This document shows, one piece after another, positions 41,329 through 42,822 of a stretch of DNA of 42,822 nt (its first letter is position 1; every line of letters starts with the position of its first letter). The notes under the pieces were generated by a model that saw only the letters and a list, made by a program, of their open reading frames with translations, did no database searches and was not told the origin of the DNA. Both the position numbers and the translations under genes were made by a program. Source of the DNA: Candidatus Minthosoma caballi (GTDB lineage Bacteria > Bacteroidota > Bacteroidia > Bacteroidales > Bacteroidaceae); the NCBI GenBank assembly GCA_018064505.1, contig JAGHVC010000090.1:1-42822 (forward strand), read 5' to 3'.

Positions 41329-41769
41329 ATGGTGCTTCTCGTCCGCCACATACGAAAAGACACACCTTACAGATTGGAGAAGCTCTCTCATTTGCTTGGC
41401 TTCCGCGAGTTTATCAAGACAGCCGAACTGCCAATGCTCAAGGCTATGGTAGATGAGAATCCGTCCTACTTCTATGAAGTGCTGCCATTCGCCATGGTGT
41501 TTGGCCTCTCAGACAAGTGGTATGAGCATTTTGCCAACATCAGCATCAGCGACCCAGACTGGTATGTGTCCGACAGTTCAAGCTCACTCACAAGCAATTC
41601 GGCCATGCCATCAAGAGTAGGCGTAAATCTGAGCAGCAATTTTGGCACTCTCATCAGTGGCGGCCTCCTTGCCAGCAGCATAAGCCTTGCCATCAATGCA
41701 GCCACTTCCAGCGGTGGCGGTGGTCATTCCGGTGGCGGAGGCGGAGGCGGCGGTGGTGGCAGCTGGTAA
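41329..41769 (+). pseudogene. C-terminal remnant of a DUF2207-type membrane protein
   Basis: LLGFREFIKTAELPMLKAMVDENPSYFYEVLPFAMVFGLSDKWYEHF... ending SGGGGGGGGGGSW; the N-terminal domain and TM helices are absent upstream. Confidence 0.68.
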
Positions 41770-41944
41770 AGCGTTTGAGATTTTGTCATTTTTATGTTAC
41801 AATATTGGCGTTGTAGGGATTTTTCGTGTCAAATCTTTTTAAAAGTTCACACAAAAGGCATCCGAAACGACCAATATTGAAGAAAAATTAATATCTTTAC
41901 CGTCAAATGTCGGCTACAAGTGATAAAAGCCACATTGCAGATGT

Positions 41945-42822
41945 ATGAACATAAGCAAATTCAGATACCCAATCGACAATGATCAGTTCCAGGTGATACG
42001 GGAACAAGGAATGGTGTATGTTGACAAGACAGACATGATGTACGATCTTGCCGACAGATATACTTATGTCTTTCTGGCTCGTCCTCGTAGATTTGGCAAG
42101 TCTCTGCTTTGCAATACCTTTAAGGCATATTTCAAGGGCCAGAAGGAATTGTTTGAAGGACTGAAGGTGATGGAGTTAGAAAAGCAGTGGACAAAGTACC
42201 CTGTGCTGCACTTTGACATGAGCGAGATGCGTAACTGCACCTCGATTGAGGGTGTGCGAGAAGTCTTGTCGGCAATGCTCGAAAAATACGAGACACTATA
42301 TGGCACAACAAAGCGTATCAATGAATTCGGCTCGCGCTTTGATCAACTGATTCGCCATATTCATGACTCATTGGGCAGTAAGGTGGTGGTCATCATTGAT
42401 GAATATGATACTCCAATGATGCGCAACTTGTATAATGAAGACATGCTTGATGGTGTCCGCACCATACTTCGCGGTTTCTATCAGACAGTAAAACTTGATG
42501 GTGCATACATCCGTTTTGTCTTCATCACTGGTGTGACTAAGTTTTCACAACTCAGCATTTTCTCAGAGTTGAACAATCTGAATCAAATCTCCTTTGATGA
42601 TAAATACTCAGGATTATGCGGTATTACACAAGAAGAATTAGATACAACTCTGCGTCCATGTATTGAGGAATATGCAGATGCCCTTAATGTTACTGTGGAT
42701 GAAGCATATGCTTTGCTAAAGAAGAACTATGATGGTTATCATTTCTCGCCAAGAGGCAAGGATGTATATGCGCCATTCAGCCTGCTGAAAGCTTTAGACA
42801 AACAAACAACCGATCCATATTG
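41945..42822 (+). CDS. AAA-ATPase-like protein (PF09820-type; full-length members carry a PD-(D/E)XK nuclease domain), 3' end beyond the window
   Basis: MNISKFRYPIDNDQFQVIREQGMVYVDKTDMMYDLADRYTYVFLARPRRFGKSLL...VVVIIDEYDTPMMRNLY; open to the window end. Confidence 0.85.
   Translation, partial: MNISKFRYPIDNDQFQVIREQGMVYVDKTDMMYDLADRYTYVFLARPRRFGKSLLCNTFKAYFKGQKELFEGLKVMELEKQWTKYPVLHFDMSEMRNCTSIEGVREVLSAMLEKYETLYGTTKRINEFGSRFDQLIRHIHDSLGSKVVVIIDEYDTPMMRNLYNEDMLDGVRTILRGFYQTVKLDGAYIRFVFITGVTKFSQLSIFSELNNLNQISFDDKYSGLCGITQEELDTTLRPCIEEYADALNVTVDEAYALLKKNYDGYHFSPRGKDVYAPFSLLKALDKQTTDPY

Overview
The window looks like Bacteroidales (probably Prevotella-like) DNA. The basis is TAnnTTTG -7 promoter motifs, HTCS regulation, LruC/DUF2207/CotH proteins and Prevotella-style C-terminal tails. 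It is a hemicellulose (xylan/arabinoxylan/galactan) degradation island. A long minus-strand gene run (15240 to 286) encodes GH27, GH43, a CE1-like esterase, GH97, an uncharacterised secreted protein, a second GH43 with a ricin-like tail, a GH43-GH8 fusion and an esterase-GH43-esterase fusion. A second block carries a beta-helix protein, a DUF3237-CE1 fusion, a GH10 xylanase with an autotransporter-like N-terminus, a hybrid two-component regulator, GH9, a patatin, a CotH-family protein, a Na+/Ca2+ antiporter and a GH3 broken by one in-frame TAA. No SusC/SusD pair is visible. Less ordinary material includes: a RAYT-type HUH transposase with an extra C-terminal domain; two related stem-loop (REP-like) elements 19 kb apart; three short-period degenerate tandem arrays (10-bp GATTCGATGC, 8-bp CGATTAAT, about 10.4-bp phased A/T tracts); an inverted repeat pair, one arm of which encodes part of a signal peptide; an unannotated 50-aa zinc ribbon; a truncated DUF2207 gene; and an AAA-ATPase-like gene missing from the ORF track and cut by the window end. 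All calls come from reading the sequence; no searches were run.
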